From Candidatus Hydrogenedentota bacterium (GTDB taxonomy: Bacteria > Hydrogenedentota > Hydrogenedentia > Hydrogenedentales > SCBR16-9), in NCBI GenBank assembly GCA_007116095.1, contig SKJD01000384.1, positions 1 to 7,065 of the forward strand: DNA of 7,065 nucleotides, read 5' to 3'. Of this stretch, positions 6,788 through 7,065 are shown in pieces. The position numbers and the translations under genes were made by a program. Each line of letters begins with the position of its first letter. Positions within the stretch are counted from its first letter, which is position 1. The notes beneath the pieces were generated by a model, which was not told where the DNA came from, ran no database searches, and was given only the letters and a program-made list of their open reading frames with translations.

Positions 6788-7065
6788 CTATGGGCGATTT
6801 TCCGGCTGATGCATCATCAATACATCGATTTCGGCGGCGATGAGCTCCGGATCGCGCTTTTCTATATGATAGCGGTGCGTGCCGTCGGGATCGTCTTCCC
6901 AGGCGTTTGTGCCGTCTTCCGGGTCAATAATAATGCGTCCCGGAGGCGAATAATCCCAGTAATCGGCTGCTGGCCCGCCGTCGAGTCCGCGGGCGGCATA
7001 GAGCAATGCCGCCTGGTCCCAACTGCGATGTGGCTGCAAGTTGTTAAAAAGCTCGTAGGAACGGC
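6788..7065 (-). CDS. C-terminal part of a second nucleoside-hydrolase-family protein (partial)
   Basis: The frame runs open from the right edge of the window to a TAG at 6788-6790, giving about 92 residues; the true start lies outside. It aligns by eye with the C-terminus of the neighbouring gene: RSYELFNN against RAYELYFN, SWDQAALLYAARGL against SADQIAVYVAVRG, and DGTHRYHI with the following acidic helix against DPRHRYIS and its helix. The SWDQ motif holds the Asp expected to bind calcium in nucleoside hydrolases. The order on the strand puts it upstream of the complete gene, so the two are probably cotranscribed tandem paralogs. Whether it also has LamG or PASTA domains cannot be seen. Confidence 0.82.
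   Translation of the reverse strand, partial: RSYELFNNLQPHRSWDQAALLYAARGLDGGPAADYWDYSPPGRIIIDPEDGTNAWEDDPDGTHRYHIEKRDPELIAAEIDVLMMHQPENRP

Overview
The window (about 7.1 kb, moderately GC-rich) looks like a chromosomal piece of an environmental Gram-negative bacterium of the Planctomycetes-Verrucomicrobia-Lentisphaerae type, or of a lineage with similar gene content such as Hydrogenedentes. The main reason is the adjacent pair of a cytochrome-like DUF1549/DUF1553 (PSD1) protein and a Tat-exported DUF1501 protein, a gene pair typical of those groups. LamG and PASTA modules on a secreted enzyme fit as well. The phylum is an inference. No phage, IS, tRNA, rRNA or CRISPR signal was seen.

Layout, left to right. 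(1) Positions 2-106 hold the last 34 codons of an unidentified plus-strand gene, followed by a hairpin at 151-179 that can end transcription from both sides. (2) On the minus strand, a two-gene unit is transcribed from about 3880 leftward. The PSD1-type protein (1791-3767) carries two CXXCH haem motifs; the DUF1501 protein (199-1653) has a twin-arginine signal. (3) A 309-base divergent intergenic region (3768-4076) holds a good promoter candidate for the leftward unit and a strong ribosome binding site for the rightward gene. (4) On the plus strand, 4077-4718 encodes a small exported protein made almost wholly of three Cys-rich TRASH/YHS-like modules, followed by a strong terminator hairpin (4738-4800). 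(5) On the minus strand come two tandem paralogous nucleoside-hydrolase-family genes. The upstream one is cut by the window edge (6788-7065). The downstream one (4849-6711) is complete and fused to an N-terminal LamG domain and one PASTA domain.

Every complete protein here carries an export signal, so the window is a set of envelope or extracellular functions. The PSD1/DUF1501 pair is probably one functional unit, of unknown substrate. The triple TRASH-like protein, divergent from it, probably binds a soft metal (Cu, Zn or similar) outside the cytoplasm; a link between it and the haem protein is only suggested by position. The nucleoside hydrolase pair would release sugars and bases from nucleosides or related N-glycosides outside the cytoplasm. 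The most unusual items are the LamG-PASTA-nucleoside hydrolase architecture, with a displaced LamG segment, and the three-fold repeat protein.
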